Source: Streptomyces sp. ISL-96
GTDB taxonomy: Bacteria; Actinomycetota; Actinomycetes; Streptomycetales; Streptomycetaceae
NCBI RefSeq assembly: GCF_018614035.1
Contig: NZ_JAGGPA010000086.1
Location: 28,362-92,361 of the forward strand
DNA length: 64,000 bases
Direction of reading: 5' to 3'
Part shown: piece by piece, positions 42,232 through 51,261 of the stretch
How the letters are laid out: each line of letters opens with the position of its first letter
Position numbering within the stretch: the first letter of the stretch is position 1
Translations under genes and position numbers: made by a program
The notes under the pieces: generated by a model
Told to the model about the DNA's origin: nothing
The model's database searches: none
Seen by the model: the letters and a program-made list of their open reading frames with translations, nothing else

Positions 42232-44325
42232 ATGGACGCGGGCGCAGGGGGCGGCGAGGCGGCGGAGTACTGCCGCTGCTGGGAGCGGAAAGGGGGTGTG
42301 GCGTGCTGCTTCTTCGAGGTGTACGGGCCCGAGCTCCGCCTGGGCGGATTCGACTGGGACCTCGACAGCGGCCTCATGCGGATGGACGCGTCAGCTCTCG
42401 CCGTTTTCGACATGCCCCCTGACGAATACACCGGCCGTCCGGAGGCACTCGGGGCCCGTGTGCCGCCCGCCGAGGGCGCCCGGCTCGACGCCCTGGTCTC
42501 CGAGGCACTGAAGAACGGCAGCGTCACGTACGGCGCCTACTTCCGCATCCGCCGCCGTGACGGCACCCTGCGCTGGACCCACACCCAGGGCTGCGTACGC
42601 CGCGACGCCACCGGCAGGCCGCGCCGCATCATCGGCGTCGTCCGCGACGCCACCCAGGAGCTCGCCGACTCCACCGACCGGCTCGAACACGACGCGGAGC
42701 GGCGCCGCAGGACCAGCGTGGTCCAGGGCACCACGGCCGCCCTCGCCCACGCGCGTACCGTCAAGGACGTCATCGACGTACTCAACGACTCGCAGGGCCT
42801 GGAAAACCTCGGCGCCACCAGCCTCGTGATGGGACTGGTCGAGGCCGGCCGCATCCATCTCGTCGCCGACGGCCCCGACGGCTCCTTCGTGCCCGGCACC
42901 CGCTACACCCGGATCGACGAGCAGTACCCGATGAGCGAGGTGGTCCGTACCCTCGCGCCCCGCTTCATCGAGTCGCCCGAGGACTTCGCCACCTCCTATC
43001 CGGTCCTGTGGCCGCACATCCGGGGGCTCGGCATCACCTCCGCCGCCTATCTGCCGCTCATCGCCCAGGCCCGGCCGGTCGGCGCGCTCGGTCTGCTCTA
43101 CGGCGACCGGATCGGGTTCACCTCCGACGAACGCAACGTGCTGATCGCGCTCGGCAGCAGCATCGCCCAGTCCCTCCAGCGGGCCATGCTCTTCGAGCAG
43201 GACAAGGACCTGGCCGCCGGCCTTCAGCAGGCCATGCTGCCGCGCCGCATCCCCTCCGTCCCCGGCGCGCAGATCGCCGTCCGCTACCGCTCGGCCCGCC
43301 TCGGCCGCGACATCGGCGGCGACTGGTACGACGTGATCCCGCTGCCCAACGGACGCGTCGGCGCGGTCATCGGCGACGTACAGGGCCATGACACGCACGC
43401 CGCCGCCGTCATGGGGCAGCTGCGCATCGTGCTGCGCGCGTACGCCGCCGAGGGGCACACCCCCGCGACGGTGATGGCCCGCGCCTCCGTCTTCCTGCAC
43501 GAGCTGGACACCGACCGCTTCGCCACCTGTACGTACGCCGAGACCGACCTGACGACCGGGGTGGTCCAGCTGGTCCGGGCCGGGCACATCGACCCGCTCG
43601 TGCGCCACGCCGACGGCAGCTGCCGCAGGCTGCCCGCCGCCGGCGGCATGCCGCTCGGCCTCTCCGCGGAGTTCGGGCAGCTCGAATACCCGGTCACGAC
43701 CGTCGAACTCGACCCCGGCCAGACGCTGCTGCTGTGCACCGACGGGCTCGTGGAGCTTCCGGGCGCCGACCTCGACGACGGCATGCGGATGCTCTCCACC
43801 CTCGTCCGCACCGGGCCGCACGACCTCCAGCAGCTGGCCGACAAACTCTGCGAAGTGGTCGATGAGCGCGGCGGGGAGGACGATGTGGCGCTGCTGCTCC
43901 TGCGCCGCAGGGGCGCGGACGTACCGCAGACCGGCGGGCGCCTCCAGCAGCATGTCGCGCAGAACGATCCCGAAGCGCTCAGCTCGGCGCGGCACATGGT
44001 CCGTGCGGCGGTACGGGCGTGGGGCGCCCGCGAGCGTGCGGACGAGATCGAACTGGCCGCCGACGAGCTGATGACCAACGCGCTGATGCACACGGACGGC
44101 GGAGCCGTCATCACCGCCCGCGTGCTGGCCGGGGTGCAGCGCAGGCTGCGGATCGAGGTCGAGGACCGCTCCAGCGCGCTGCCGCGCCGCCGGGACGCGG
44201 GGGAGGCGGGCGTGTCGGGGCGGGGGCTGATGCTGGTGGACCGGCTGGCCGACGTGTGGGGCGTGGAGTCGCGGGGGAGCGGCAAGTGCGTGTGGTGCGA
44301 ATTCGTCGTTCCCGACCGGCTTTGA
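42232..44325 (+). CDS. PAS-GAF-PP2C (SpoIIE) phosphatase with HATPase domain
   Basis: 697 residues. PAS region about 35-150 (FRIRRRDGTLRWTHTQGCVR), GAF about 165-325 (AYLPLIAQARPVGALGLLYG), linker QDKDLAAGLQQAMLPRRIP, SpoIIE-type Ser/Thr phosphatase about 345-565 (GRDIGGDWYDVIPL, VIGDVQGHD, LLLCTDGLVE, RGGEDDVALLLL) and a C-terminal RsbW/SpoIIAB-like ATPase about 585-695 (ELAADELMTNALMHT, GRGLMLVDRLADVWG). It probably controls an anti-anti-sigma factor or its own partner switch in response to a signal sensed by PAS/GAF. ATG 42232 is a weak choice of start; the first 30 residues are Cys-rich (YCRCWERKGGVACC). Confidence 0.9.
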   Translation: MDAGAGGGEAAEYCRCWERKGGVACCFFEVYGPELRLGGFDWDLDSGLMRMDASALAVFDMPPDEYTGRPEALGARVPPAEGARLDALVSEALKNGSVTYGAYFRIRRRDGTLRWTHTQGCVRRDATGRPRRIIGVVRDATQELADSTDRLEHDAERRRRTSVVQGTTAALAHARTVKDVIDVLNDSQGLENLGATSLVMGLVEAGRIHLVADGPDGSFVPGTRYTRIDEQYPMSEVVRTLAPRFIESPEDFATSYPVLWPHIRGLGITSAAYLPLIAQARPVGALGLLYGDRIGFTSDERNVLIALGSSIAQSLQRAMLFEQDKDLAAGLQQAMLPRRIPSVPGAQIAVRYRSARLGRDIGGDWYDVIPLPNGRVGAVIGDVQGHDTHAAAVMGQLRIVLRAYAAEGHTPATVMARASVFLHELDTDRFATCTYAETDLTTGVVQLVRAGHIDPLVRHADGSCRRLPAAGGMPLGLSAEFGQLEYPVTTVELDPGQTLLLCTDGLVELPGADLDDGMRMLSTLVRTGPHDLQQLADKLCEVVDERGGEDDVALLLLRRRGADVPQTGGRLQQHVAQNDPEALSSARHMVRAAVRAWGARERADEIELAADELMTNALMHTDGGAVITARVLAGVQRRLRIEVEDRSSALPRRRDAGEAGVSGRGLMLVDRLADVWGVESRGSGKCVWCEFVVPDRL

Positions 44326-44333
44326 GTACTCCT

Positions 44334-44391
44334 GACCGTACCGTTCGGTAACGGTCCGTGGTTCGAACATACTTGACCGTAACCGACCGTC
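44334..44391. promoter_or_regulatory. Cluster of GACCGTa repeats upstream of WS/DGAT gene
   Basis: GACCGTA-CCGTTCGG-TAACGGTC (44334-44356) is a near-perfect 23-base inverted repeat. GACCGTAACCGACCGTC (44375-44391) repeats the same half site twice more, 41 bases away. Half-site consensus GACCGTwACCG. The cluster ends 49 bases before the TTG start. It looks like a multi-site operator. Confidence 0.6.
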
Positions 44392-44439
44392 CGGGATTGA
44401 CTGCGGCTCTCCACCGGCCTCCGACGACGTGAGGGCTCA

Positions 44440-45786
44440 TTGAGCACCGAGCTTCTGGCACCTCTTGATCTGGCGTTCTGGCACCTCGAATCCACCGAAC
44501 ATCCCATGCATCTCGGCGCGCTCGCCTTCTTCGAGGGCGGGGGAGAGTGTGACGGCGAGTCCGTCGCGAAGCTGCTTGCCGAGCGGGCCGCCGCGATTCC
44601 CCGGCTGAGAATGCGCGTACGCGCCGTCCTGCTGCCCATCGGCGGCGCGGCCTGGTCCGCCGCCAAGGACTTCGACGTACGCCGCCACGTCCGGCAGATC
44701 AGGCTCCCCGACGGCGACTTCGCGGCCCACGCCACCCACATCGCCGGGGAACTGATGGAACAGCCGCTCGAACGCGGCCTGCCGCCCTGGGAGATGTACG
44801 TCCTGACCGCCGCGGAGTCCGGCACGTTCGCCGTACTCGTCAAGCTGCACCACGCCCTGGCCGACGGCATGCGCGCGGTCGCCATCGGCGCCGGCATCTT
44901 CGACCAGATCGCGGGCGCCGGAGCGGCCGGCGCCCGGCGCGAGCGCAGCGTGCCGCCCCGGTCCTGGCTGCCGGGACCGCACCAGGTGGTGGGCTTCGCC
45001 CGCGACCGCCTTGAGGAGGTGGGCCGGGCGGTCGGCATCGGCGCGTCCTTGATGCGGGCCAGCAGGTTCGATCTGCGGGGCGCGAGTGCCTTCGCGGCGG
45101 GATCCAGCGGCACCCGGCGGCTCGGCACCGCGGTGCTCCCCCTCGACGACGTACTCAAGATCCGCAGGGTGGCGGGCGGGACAGCGAACGATGTGCTGCT
45201 CGCCGTCGTCGCCGGCGGTCTGCGCCGGTGGATGCAGGAGCGCGGGGAACCGCTGCCCGGCGCCGACCCGCGCGCCCTGGTGCCGGTGTCCCGGCGCCGC
45301 CCCGGAAGCGGCGCGGCCTCCGCCTCCGGCAACAGACTCTCGGCGTACCTCGTGGGCCTGCCCGTCTCCGAGTCCGACGCCTGGGCGCGGCTCACCTCGG
45401 TGCGCCGGGCCATGGACCGCAACAAGGCCGAGGGGCCGGGGCGCGGCGCCGGAGCGGTCGCCGTACTGGCCGATCACCTCCCGCCACTCGCCCACCGGTT
45501 CGGCGCCCCGATCGCGGGCAACGCGGCCCGCATGCTCTTCGACGTACTGGTCACGAGCGTGCCGCTGCCCCGCTCCACGCTCTCGCTGGGCGGCAGCCCG
45601 CTGCGCGCGATCTACCCGATGGCGCCGCTGGCCCGCGGCCAGTCCCTGGCCGTCGCCCTGACGACGTACGGCGGCCAGGTGCACGTCGGTCTCGTCGCGG
45701 ACGCCAAGGCGGTCCCCGACCTGGACCGGCTGGCCGGAGGCATGACCGACGAGCTGGCAGCCCTGCTGCGGGCCGCCACGGGCTGA
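44440..45786 (+). CDS. Wax ester synthase / diacylglycerol acyltransferase (WS/DGAT)
   Basis: 448 residues. TTG start 44440 preceded by GAGGG. N-terminal LDLAFWHLESTEHPMHLGAL, the catalytic HHxxxDG motif KLHHALADGMRA near residue 143, PWEMYVL before it, and the C-terminal NDVLLAVVAGGLRRWM and VTSVPLPRSTLSLGG. These enzymes join fatty acyl-CoA to diacylglycerol or fatty alcohol for storage lipid. Preceded by the GACCGTa operator cluster. The Fpg gene starts 14 bases downstream, but the functions are unrelated. Confidence 0.92.
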   Translation: MSTELLAPLDLAFWHLESTEHPMHLGALAFFEGGGECDGESVAKLLAERAAAIPRLRMRVRAVLLPIGGAAWSAAKDFDVRRHVRQIRLPDGDFAAHATHIAGELMEQPLERGLPPWEMYVLTAAESGTFAVLVKLHHALADGMRAVAIGAGIFDQIAGAGAAGARRERSVPPRSWLPGPHQVVGFARDRLEEVGRAVGIGASLMRASRFDLRGASAFAAGSSGTRRLGTAVLPLDDVLKIRRVAGGTANDVLLAVVAGGLRRWMQERGEPLPGADPRALVPVSRRRPGSGAASASGNRLSAYLVGLPVSESDAWARLTSVRRAMDRNKAEGPGRGAGAVAVLADHLPPLAHRFGAPIAGNAARMLFDVLVTSVPLPRSTLSLGGSPLRAIYPMAPLARGQSLAVALTTYGGQVHVGLVADAKAVPDLDRLAGGMTDELAALLRAATG

Positions 45787-45800
45787 GGCAGGCTGGGAAC

Positions 45801-46664
45801 ATGCCTGAGCTGCCGGAAGTCGAAGCGCTGAGGGAATTCCTCGACGAGCACCTGGTCCGCCGGGAGATCGCGCGGGTCGTCCCGGTCGCGGTGAGTGTCC
45901 TCAAGACGTACGACCCGCCGCCCTCGGCGCTGGAGGGCGCCGCGGTCAGCGCCGTCGGCCGGCACGGCAAGTTCCTCGACATCAGTGCGGGCGACGGCCT
46001 GCACCTGGTCACCCACCTCGCCCGCGCCGGCTGGCTCCGCTGGAAGGACGACCTGCCGGCCGAACCGCCGCGCCCGGGCAAGGGGCCACTCGCGCTGCGC
46101 GTCGCCCTGGCGGACGGCGCGGGCTTCGACCTCACGGAGGCCGGCACGAAGAAGAGCCTCGCCGTGTACGTCGTACGCGACCCGGCAGACGTGCCGGGCA
46201 TCGCCCGCCTGGGCCCCGACCCGCTGGCCGGCGACTTCGGGCGCGACCGGTTCGCGGAGCTGCTGCACGGGGAACGGCGGCAGCTCAAGGGCGCGTTGCG
46301 CGACCAGAGCCTGATCGCCGGGATCGGCAACGCGTACAGCGACGAGATTCTGCACGCGGCGAAGATGTCGCCCTTCAAGCCCGTCGCGAACCTGACCGAG
46401 GACGAGATCACCGTCCTGTACGAGGCGCTGCGCGCCACCCTCGCCGAGGCCGTCGAGCGCACGCGTGGGGTCGCGGCGGGCCGGCTGAAGGCGGAGAAGA
46501 AGAGCGGGCTACGGGTCCACGGCCGGACGGGGGAGCCCTGCCCGGTCTGCGGCGACACGATCCGCGAAGTGTCGTTCAGCGACTCGTCCTTGCAGTACTG
46601 CCCCACCTGCCAGACGGGCGGCAAGCCGCTCGCCGACCGCAGGTTGTCGCGGCTCCTGAAATAG
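45801..46664 (+). CDS. Fpg/Nei family DNA glycosylase
   Basis: 287 residues. Starts MPELPEVEALREFL with the catalytic Pro2/Glu3 of the family, helix-two-turn-helix AGIGNAYSDEILHAAKMSPF near residue 173 and a C-terminal zinc finger CPVCGDTIREV...YCPTC. Excises oxidised bases and nicks the abasic site. ATG 45801 must be the true start since Pro2 is essential. Probably co-transcribed with the WS/DGAT gene. Confidence 0.93.
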   Translation: MPELPEVEALREFLDEHLVRREIARVVPVAVSVLKTYDPPPSALEGAAVSAVGRHGKFLDISAGDGLHLVTHLARAGWLRWKDDLPAEPPRPGKGPLALRVALADGAGFDLTEAGTKKSLAVYVVRDPADVPGIARLGPDPLAGDFGRDRFAELLHGERRQLKGALRDQSLIAGIGNAYSDEILHAAKMSPFKPVANLTEDEITVLYEALRATLAEAVERTRGVAAGRLKAEKKSGLRVHGRTGEPCPVCGDTIREVSFSDSSLQYCPTCQTGGKPLADRRLSRLLK

Positions 46665-46678
46665 CGTCCGGCACGGCA

Positions 46679-46728
46679 CTGGGGCGCTGCCCCGGACCCG
46701 CTCCTCAAAACGCCGGAGGGGCTGGACG
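46679..46728. repeat. Streptomyces-type interspersed GC repeat
   Basis: Read on the minus strand: CAGCCCCTCCGGCGTTTTGA, then GGAGCGGGTCCGGGGCAGCG, then CCCC. This closely matches a short intergenic repeat that I recall being scattered through Streptomyces genomes between gene ends (CAGCCCCTCCGGCGTTTGAG type). It lies between the convergent Fpg and anti-sigma genes and may act as a terminator. Confidence 0.6.
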
Positions 46729-46732
46729 GTGC

Positions 46733-47434
46733 TCACGCCTCGACAGTGACCAGGTGCCTTCCGTCCACCGTGCGGACTTCGAAGCGGTCGATCTCGGTGC
46801 CGCGCAGTGCCGCGCCGCCCTCCGTGCGCAGCGGTTCCTCGTGGCCCTCGACGCCCGGCATGCCGTAACCGCCCTCCGGCACCGCCCAGGTCGTCACCGT
46901 CTGCTCCTCACCGTCCTTGCCGACGGCGATCAGTTCGCAGGTCAGCGGACCTTTGACCCGCGCGAGTTCGAGCCCCACCCCCGACCCCCAGCCGCGGTCC
47001 CTCAGCGCGACCGACGCCGAGACCCCGGAGGCCGGGTCGGTGGCGGCGTACCGCTGCACCCTGCCGCCGTCGTCGTCGCCGTCGGCGGCCCCCGGCTGAA
47101 GGGCCAGCGTCGCCACCGGCCCGGCGATGATCAGCGCGGCCGCCGCGGCGACCAGCCGCATCCGGCGCCTGCCGCGCTGCCGGCGCCCGGCCTCCACCCT
47201 GTCGAGCAGCCGGTCCAGCAGCCCGGGCGTGGGCCGCTCGGGCTGCACAAAGCCGGCGCCCGCGCCGGGATGGGCGTACGCGGCCAGCGTCGACTCAAGC
47301 GCGGCGAACTCGCTGAGCCGCACGGCGCACGTCGCGCAGTCGGCCAGATGTTCCTCGAAACGGAACGAATCCGCTGGATCGAGGACACCGAGCGCGTACG
47401 CTCCGACGTCCCGATGCCGCTGGTTCGTACTCAT
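46733..47434 (-). CDS. Zinc-finger anti-sigma factor, membrane-anchored
   Basis: 233 residues. N-terminal ZAS motif H-x3-C-x2-C at FEEHLADCATCAVRLSEFAA (about 27-46), one membrane segment (LVAAAAALIIAGPVATLAL, about 95-113) and an extracytoplasmic beta domain (about 120-233) with TCELIAVGKDGEEQTVTTW. The layout matches RskA/RsrA-like anti-sigma factors of ECF sigma factors. No sigma gene is adjacent; the ECF gene at 53176 is a possible partner but unproven. ATG 47434 follows AGGAAT. Confidence 0.85.
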   Translation of the reverse strand: MSTNQRHRDVGAYALGVLDPADSFRFEEHLADCATCAVRLSEFAALESTLAAYAHPGAGAGFVQPERPTPGLLDRLLDRVEAGRRQRGRRRMRLVAAAAALIIAGPVATLALQPGAADGDDDGGRVQRYAATDPASGVSASVALRDRGWGSGVGLELARVKGPLTCELIAVGKDGEEQTVTTWAVPEGGYGMPGVEGHEEPLRTEGGAALRGTEIDRFEVRTVDGRHLVTVEA

Positions 47435-47608
47435 GGGGCAATTCCTAGGGGTCTCGCGTGGTTCGTGGGGTAACCGACCGGTCATCCTCAGGTACGCAAT
47501 CCATGGGGTTTCTGCTCACGCGAACAGCGGATCCTGCCGGATTCCACCGGATCCCGCGCCGCCCAGCGCTTCTTGTGGGGCGCGGGGCGGTCCGCGCAGA
47601 ATGTGCGG

Positions 47609-47809
47609 GTGACAGGTGGGCATGTGGAGCTGCTGCTGGGCGCGTACGTCCTCGACGCCCTGCCGGCCGGCGAGGACGCCGAGGTCGCCTCCCACCTCGG
47701 GCGGTGCGACCCGTGCCGCACCGCCTACCTCGAAGTGGCCGACGCCGTCACGCTCCTCGCGCTCCTCTCGGCGGACGACCTGGCGGCGGGTCCCGACGAC
47801 GACGTCTGA
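47609..47809 (+). CDS. Small zinc-finger (anti-sigma-like) protein
   Basis: 66 residues. It has ELLLGAYVLDALPAGEDAEV then ASHLGRCDPCRTAYLEVADA, the H-x3-C-x2-C zinc-finger of anti-sigma factors, but no membrane segment or sensor domain. It is divergent from the full-length anti-sigma gene at 46733 and resembles its N-terminal 60 residues, so it could compete for the same sigma factor. GTG 47609 or GTG 47603. Followed by a LytTR regulator gene after 61 bases. Confidence 0.65.
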   Translation: MTGGHVELLLGAYVLDALPAGEDAEVASHLGRCDPCRTAYLEVADAVTLLALLSADDLAAGPDDDV

Positions 47810-47870
47810 ATGCAGTCGCGGACGGGACCCGTATGTCCAGGTCACCGCACCTGCTCCTACACTCCGGACC

Positions 47871-48650
47871 ATGTTGCGTGCACTGGCTGTCGACGACGAA
47901 CGACCGGCGCTGGAGGAACTCCTCTACCTGCTGCGCGCCGACCCCCGCGTCAGCAGCGCCGAAGGGGCCACCGACGCCACCGAAACCCTCCGCCGGATCA
48001 ACCGCGCACTCGACGCGGGACCGGACGGCGACGACGCCATCGACGTCGTCTTCCTCGACATCCACATGGCCGGACTCACCGGCCTCGACGTCGCCAGGCT
48101 CCTCGCCGGTTTCGCCCGCCCGCCGCTCATCGTCTTCGTCACCGCCCACGAGGGCTTCGCCGTCCAGGCCTTCGACCTGAAGGCCGTCGACTACGTCCTG
48201 AAGCCGGTACGCCGGGAACGCCTCGCCGAAGCCGTACGCCGCGTCTGCGACCAGGTCGACGCGAGCCCGGCACCCGCGGCTGCGGCCCCGCCCGCCGTCC
48301 CGCCGCAGACCGGCGCCGCCGACCAGATCCCGGTCGAACTGGGCGGCGTCACCCGCTTCATCCCGATCGACGACATCGCGTACGTCGAGGCGCAGGGCGA
48401 CTACGCCCGCCTCCACACCCCCGCCGGCAGCCACCTCGTACGCATCCCGCTCTCCACCCTGGAAGAGCGCTGGGCGGCCCGCGGCTTCGTCCGCATCCAC
48501 CGGCGCCACCTCGTCGCCCTCGGCCGCATCGACGAACTGCGGCTGGACGCGGGGGCGACGACCGTACGCGTCGGCAACGCCGAACTCGCGGTGAGCCGCC
48601 GCCACGCGCGCGAGCTCCGCGACCTGCTGATGCGCCGGGCACGCGGCTGA
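47871..48650 (+). CDS. LytTR-type response regulator
   Basis: 259 residues. Receiver domain 1-125: LRALAVDDERPALEELLYLL (acidic pocket), VVFLDIHMAGLTGLDVARLL with the phosphoacceptor Asp, FVTAHEGFAVQAFDLKAVDY and LKPV. A Pro/Ala linker leads to a LytTR DNA-binding domain about 155-259 (IDDIAYVEAQGDYARLHT, RGFVRIHRRHLVAL). Its partner is most likely the LytS-type kinase at 51258, with a symporter between them. ATG 47871. Confidence 0.92.
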   Translation: MLRALAVDDERPALEELLYLLRADPRVSSAEGATDATETLRRINRALDAGPDGDDAIDVVFLDIHMAGLTGLDVARLLAGFARPPLIVFVTAHEGFAVQAFDLKAVDYVLKPVRRERLAEAVRRVCDQVDASPAPAAAAPPAVPPQTGAADQIPVELGGVTRFIPIDDIAYVEAQGDYARLHTPAGSHLVRIPLSTLEERWAARGFVRIHRRHLVALGRIDELRLDAGATTVRVGNAELAVSRRHARELRDLLMRRARG

Positions 48651-48800
48651 CACCCGGCGACCGACGGCTGACCGCTGACCCACCCCCGGCCGCCGTTCAG
48701 CGCCGTACAGCCGCCGCTTGCCGCACCTGATCCGCCGACGGCCGTACGGCCCCCGCGCACCGCCTACGCTCGGTCGGGCCACCCGTCACGAGGAGCCCGG

Positions 48801-49079
48801 ATGTCCGAACTCGACGCGCTGCTGGAGGAACTCCGCGGCCTGCCGCCGACCCGGCCGTCCGACGCGCGCGACCTCGAAGCGCTGCTGACCAGGGTCAAGA
48901 GCGCGGCGGGCCGCTGGGCCGATGTGCTGGACGAGGTGCGGGAGTCCGCACAGAGCATCGCGGGCCCGCGCACCGCCGCCGCCCTGGAGATCGCCTTCCG
49001 CAGGGCCGAGGAATCGTACGTCGAGCTGGAATTCGCGCTGAACGACTGCGGCCGAAGCGGCCAAAAGCCCTCCCGCTGA
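48801..49079 (+). CDS. Small hypothetical helical protein
   Basis: 92 residues, predominantly helical (SELDALLEELRGL, LEALLTRVKSAAGRWADVLD, AAALEIAFRRAEESYVELEF). No signal peptide. ATG 48801 follows ACGAGGAG. It lies between the LytTR regulator and the symporter genes, all on the plus strand. Function unknown. Confidence 0.65.
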   Translation: MSELDALLEELRGLPPTRPSDARDLEALLTRVKSAAGRWADVLDEVRESAQSIAGPRTAAALEIAFRRAEESYVELEFALNDCGRSGQKPSR

Positions 49080-49118
49080 CCCTACCGACCGTAATCACCG
49101 CTGCGTAGACTCGCGCCG

Positions 49119-49535
49119 ATGTCCGCAGATCAGCCGCTCCCGGATCAGCCGTCGCCCGCTCAGCCGCCGCCCCGCCGCGAAACCGTCACCGGCGTGCCCC
49201 GCAGCGCCCGGCGTCCCCCCGGACATGCCCCGGCGCGCTCCGAGATCACCGAGCAGACCACCCTGGGTGCGACGTACGTACGCTCCCTGATGCGCAGCCA
49301 GCTGCGAACGGCGCTGATCTCGCTGGGCGCGCTCGTGCTGCTCGTCGGCTCCCTGCCGCTGCTGTTCTCGCTTCCGAAGGTCTTCTCCGCCTCCGACCTG
49401 CCGTCGCCCGCGCCCTATGTCTGGGTCGTGCTCGGCGTGGCGGTCTACCCGGTCATGTGGCTGATCGCCCGCTGGTACGTCCGGCGCGCGGAGCGCAACG
49501 AGCGCGCGTTCAGCAAGCTCGTCGAAGGGCGCTGA
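49119..49535 (+). CDS. DUF485-like membrane subunit of the symporter
   Basis: 138 residues. A Pro-rich cytoplasmic front (DQPSPAQPPPRRET) leads to two membrane segments (LRTALISLGALVLLVGSLPL and YVWVVLGVAVYPVMWLIARW) and a charged end (VRRAERNERAFSKLVEG). Size, topology and position seven bases before a solute:sodium symporter match the YjcH/DUF485 protein that accompanies acetate permease ActP. Probably forms part of, or assists, the transporter. Confidence 0.75.
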   Translation: MSADQPLPDQPSPAQPPPRRETVTGVPRSARRPPGHAPARSEITEQTTLGATYVRSLMRSQLRTALISLGALVLLVGSLPLLFSLPKVFSASDLPSPAPYVWVVLGVAVYPVMWLIARWYVRRAERNERAFSKLVEGR

Positions 49536-49542
49536 CCGCACT

Positions 49543-51261
49543 GTGAACCAGGCGTACGCCGTGGCCGCCGTCACCGTCGTCGTGCTCGCCACCGTGCTCA
49601 TCGGCGGACTCGGCCTGCGCATATCCCGGACCACCTCCGACTTCTACGTCGCCTCCCGCAGCGTCAAGCCGGGCCTCAACGCCGCCGCCATCAGCGGCGA
49701 ATACCTCTCCGCAGCTTCCTTTCTCGGCGTCGCCGGTCTTGTCCTCCTCCAGGGCCCCGAAATGCTCTGGTACCCGGTCGGCTACACCGCCGGGTACCTC
49801 GTCCTCCTGGTCCTCGTCGCCGCTCCGCTGCGCCGCTCGGGGGCGTACACCCTCTCCGACTTCGCCGAGGCCCGGCTCGAATCGCCGCAGGTCCGCAGGC
49901 TCGCCAGCCTCTTCGTCGTCGGCATCGGGTGGCTCTACCTGCTGCCCCAGCTCCAGGGCGCGGGCCTGACCCTGGAGATACTCACCGGCGCTCCCGACTG
50001 GGTCGGCGGCCTCGTCGTGGCGCTCGTCGTGACCGGGGCGGTGGCGGCGGGCGGGATGCGCAGCATCACCTTCGTGCAGGCGTTCCAGTACTGGCTCAAG
50101 CTCACCGCACTGCTCGTTCCCGCCCTCTTCCTGCTCGTCGCGTGGCTGGGGGACGACGCGCCGCGCGCCCGGTTCGCCGAGCCGGCGACCTTCCGCGAGC
50201 ACACGGTCGTACGGATCGACGACACCGTACGCATCGACCTGGCCCGGCCGCTGCGCGTCACCGTGACCGGGACCGTCGACGACCGCCGCCACGACCGCGA
50301 GCCGGTCGCCCTCGACGCGGGCGTCCACGGCATCGGCGCCGGTACGGAGCTGGGCTTTCCCGCGCACGCCCAGGTCCCGGAGAAGGCGGGCGCCGAGCGG
50401 ACGGGCGCGTCCAGCTGGTCCCAGCCGCTGGCCAGCAGCCGTGAGGAGCATCCCCTGTACGCGACGTACGGACTGATCCTCGCCACCTTCCTCGGCACCA
50501 TGGGGCTGCCGCACGTCGCCGTGCGCTTCTACACCAGCCCCAACGGCACCGCCGCCCGCCGCACCACCCTCGTCGTCCTCGGACTGGTCGGCGCCTTCTA
50601 CCTGCTGCCCCCGGTGTACGGCGCCCTCGGCCGGATCTACGCACCCGAGCTGTCCCTCACCGGGGAGGCGGACGCCGCCGTTCTCGTTCTCCCCGACCGG
50701 ATGATCGGCGGCGTCGGCGGAGACCTGCTGGGGGCGCTGCTCGCGGGCGGGGCGTTCGCGGCGTTCCTGTCCACCGCGTCGGGGCTGACCATGTCGGTCG
50801 CGGGCGTCCTCACCCAGGACGTCCTGCCGTCCCGGGGCGTACGGCACTTCAGGCTCGCCACCGTCCTCGCGATGGCCGTGCCGCTCGGCCTGAGCATCGT
50901 GACGGTCAATGTGCCGGTCGCCGACGCGGTGGGCCTCGCGTTCGCCGTGTCCGCCTCCTCCTTCTGCCCGCTGCTCGTGCTCGGCATCTGGTGGCGGGGG
51001 CTCACGCCGCCGGGCGCGGTGGCCGGGCTCGTCGTCGGTGGCGGGGCGGCGCTGACCGCCGTCATGGCGACCAGGGCGGGACTGCCGGCGGACGGCTGGG
51101 CGCACTCGCTGCTGGCCTGGCCCGCGGTCTGGTCGGTGCCGCTCGGTTTTCTGACGATGGTGCTGGTGTCGCTGGCGACGCGTGAGCGCATACCTGCCGG
51201 GACCGCGGCCACCCTGGCCCGGCTGCACCTGCCGGAGGACCTCATGGGAGTGGAACGATGA
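49543..51261 (+). CDS. Sodium:solute symporter, acetate-permease (ActP) like
   Basis: 572 residues from GTG 49543. Thirteen or so membrane segments with SSS-family motifs: SDFYVASRSVKPGLNAAAIS, GEYLSAASFLGVAGLV, LLAGGAFAAFLSTASGLTMS and TMGLPHVAVRFYTSPNG. Residues about 205-300 are a soluble insert between membrane segments (VRIDDTVRIDLARPLRVTVT), seen in actinobacterial cation:acetate-type members. It likely imports a small carboxylate with Na+. It overlaps the following kinase gene by ATGA, linking transport with signalling. Confidence 0.88.
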   Translation: MNQAYAVAAVTVVVLATVLIGGLGLRISRTTSDFYVASRSVKPGLNAAAISGEYLSAASFLGVAGLVLLQGPEMLWYPVGYTAGYLVLLVLVAAPLRRSGAYTLSDFAEARLESPQVRRLASLFVVGIGWLYLLPQLQGAGLTLEILTGAPDWVGGLVVALVVTGAVAAGGMRSITFVQAFQYWLKLTALLVPALFLLVAWLGDDAPRARFAEPATFREHTVVRIDDTVRIDLARPLRVTVTGTVDDRRHDREPVALDAGVHGIGAGTELGFPAHAQVPEKAGAERTGASSWSQPLASSREEHPLYATYGLILATFLGTMGLPHVAVRFYTSPNGTAARRTTLVVLGLVGAFYLLPPVYGALGRIYAPELSLTGEADAAVLVLPDRMIGGVGGDLLGALLAGGAFAAFLSTASGLTMSVAGVLTQDVLPSRGVRHFRLATVLAMAVPLGLSIVTVNVPVADAVGLAFAVSASSFCPLLVLGIWWRGLTPPGAVAGLVVGGGAALTAVMATRAGLPADGWAHSLLAWPAVWSVPLGFLTMVLVSLATRERIPAGTAATLARLHLPEDLMGVER

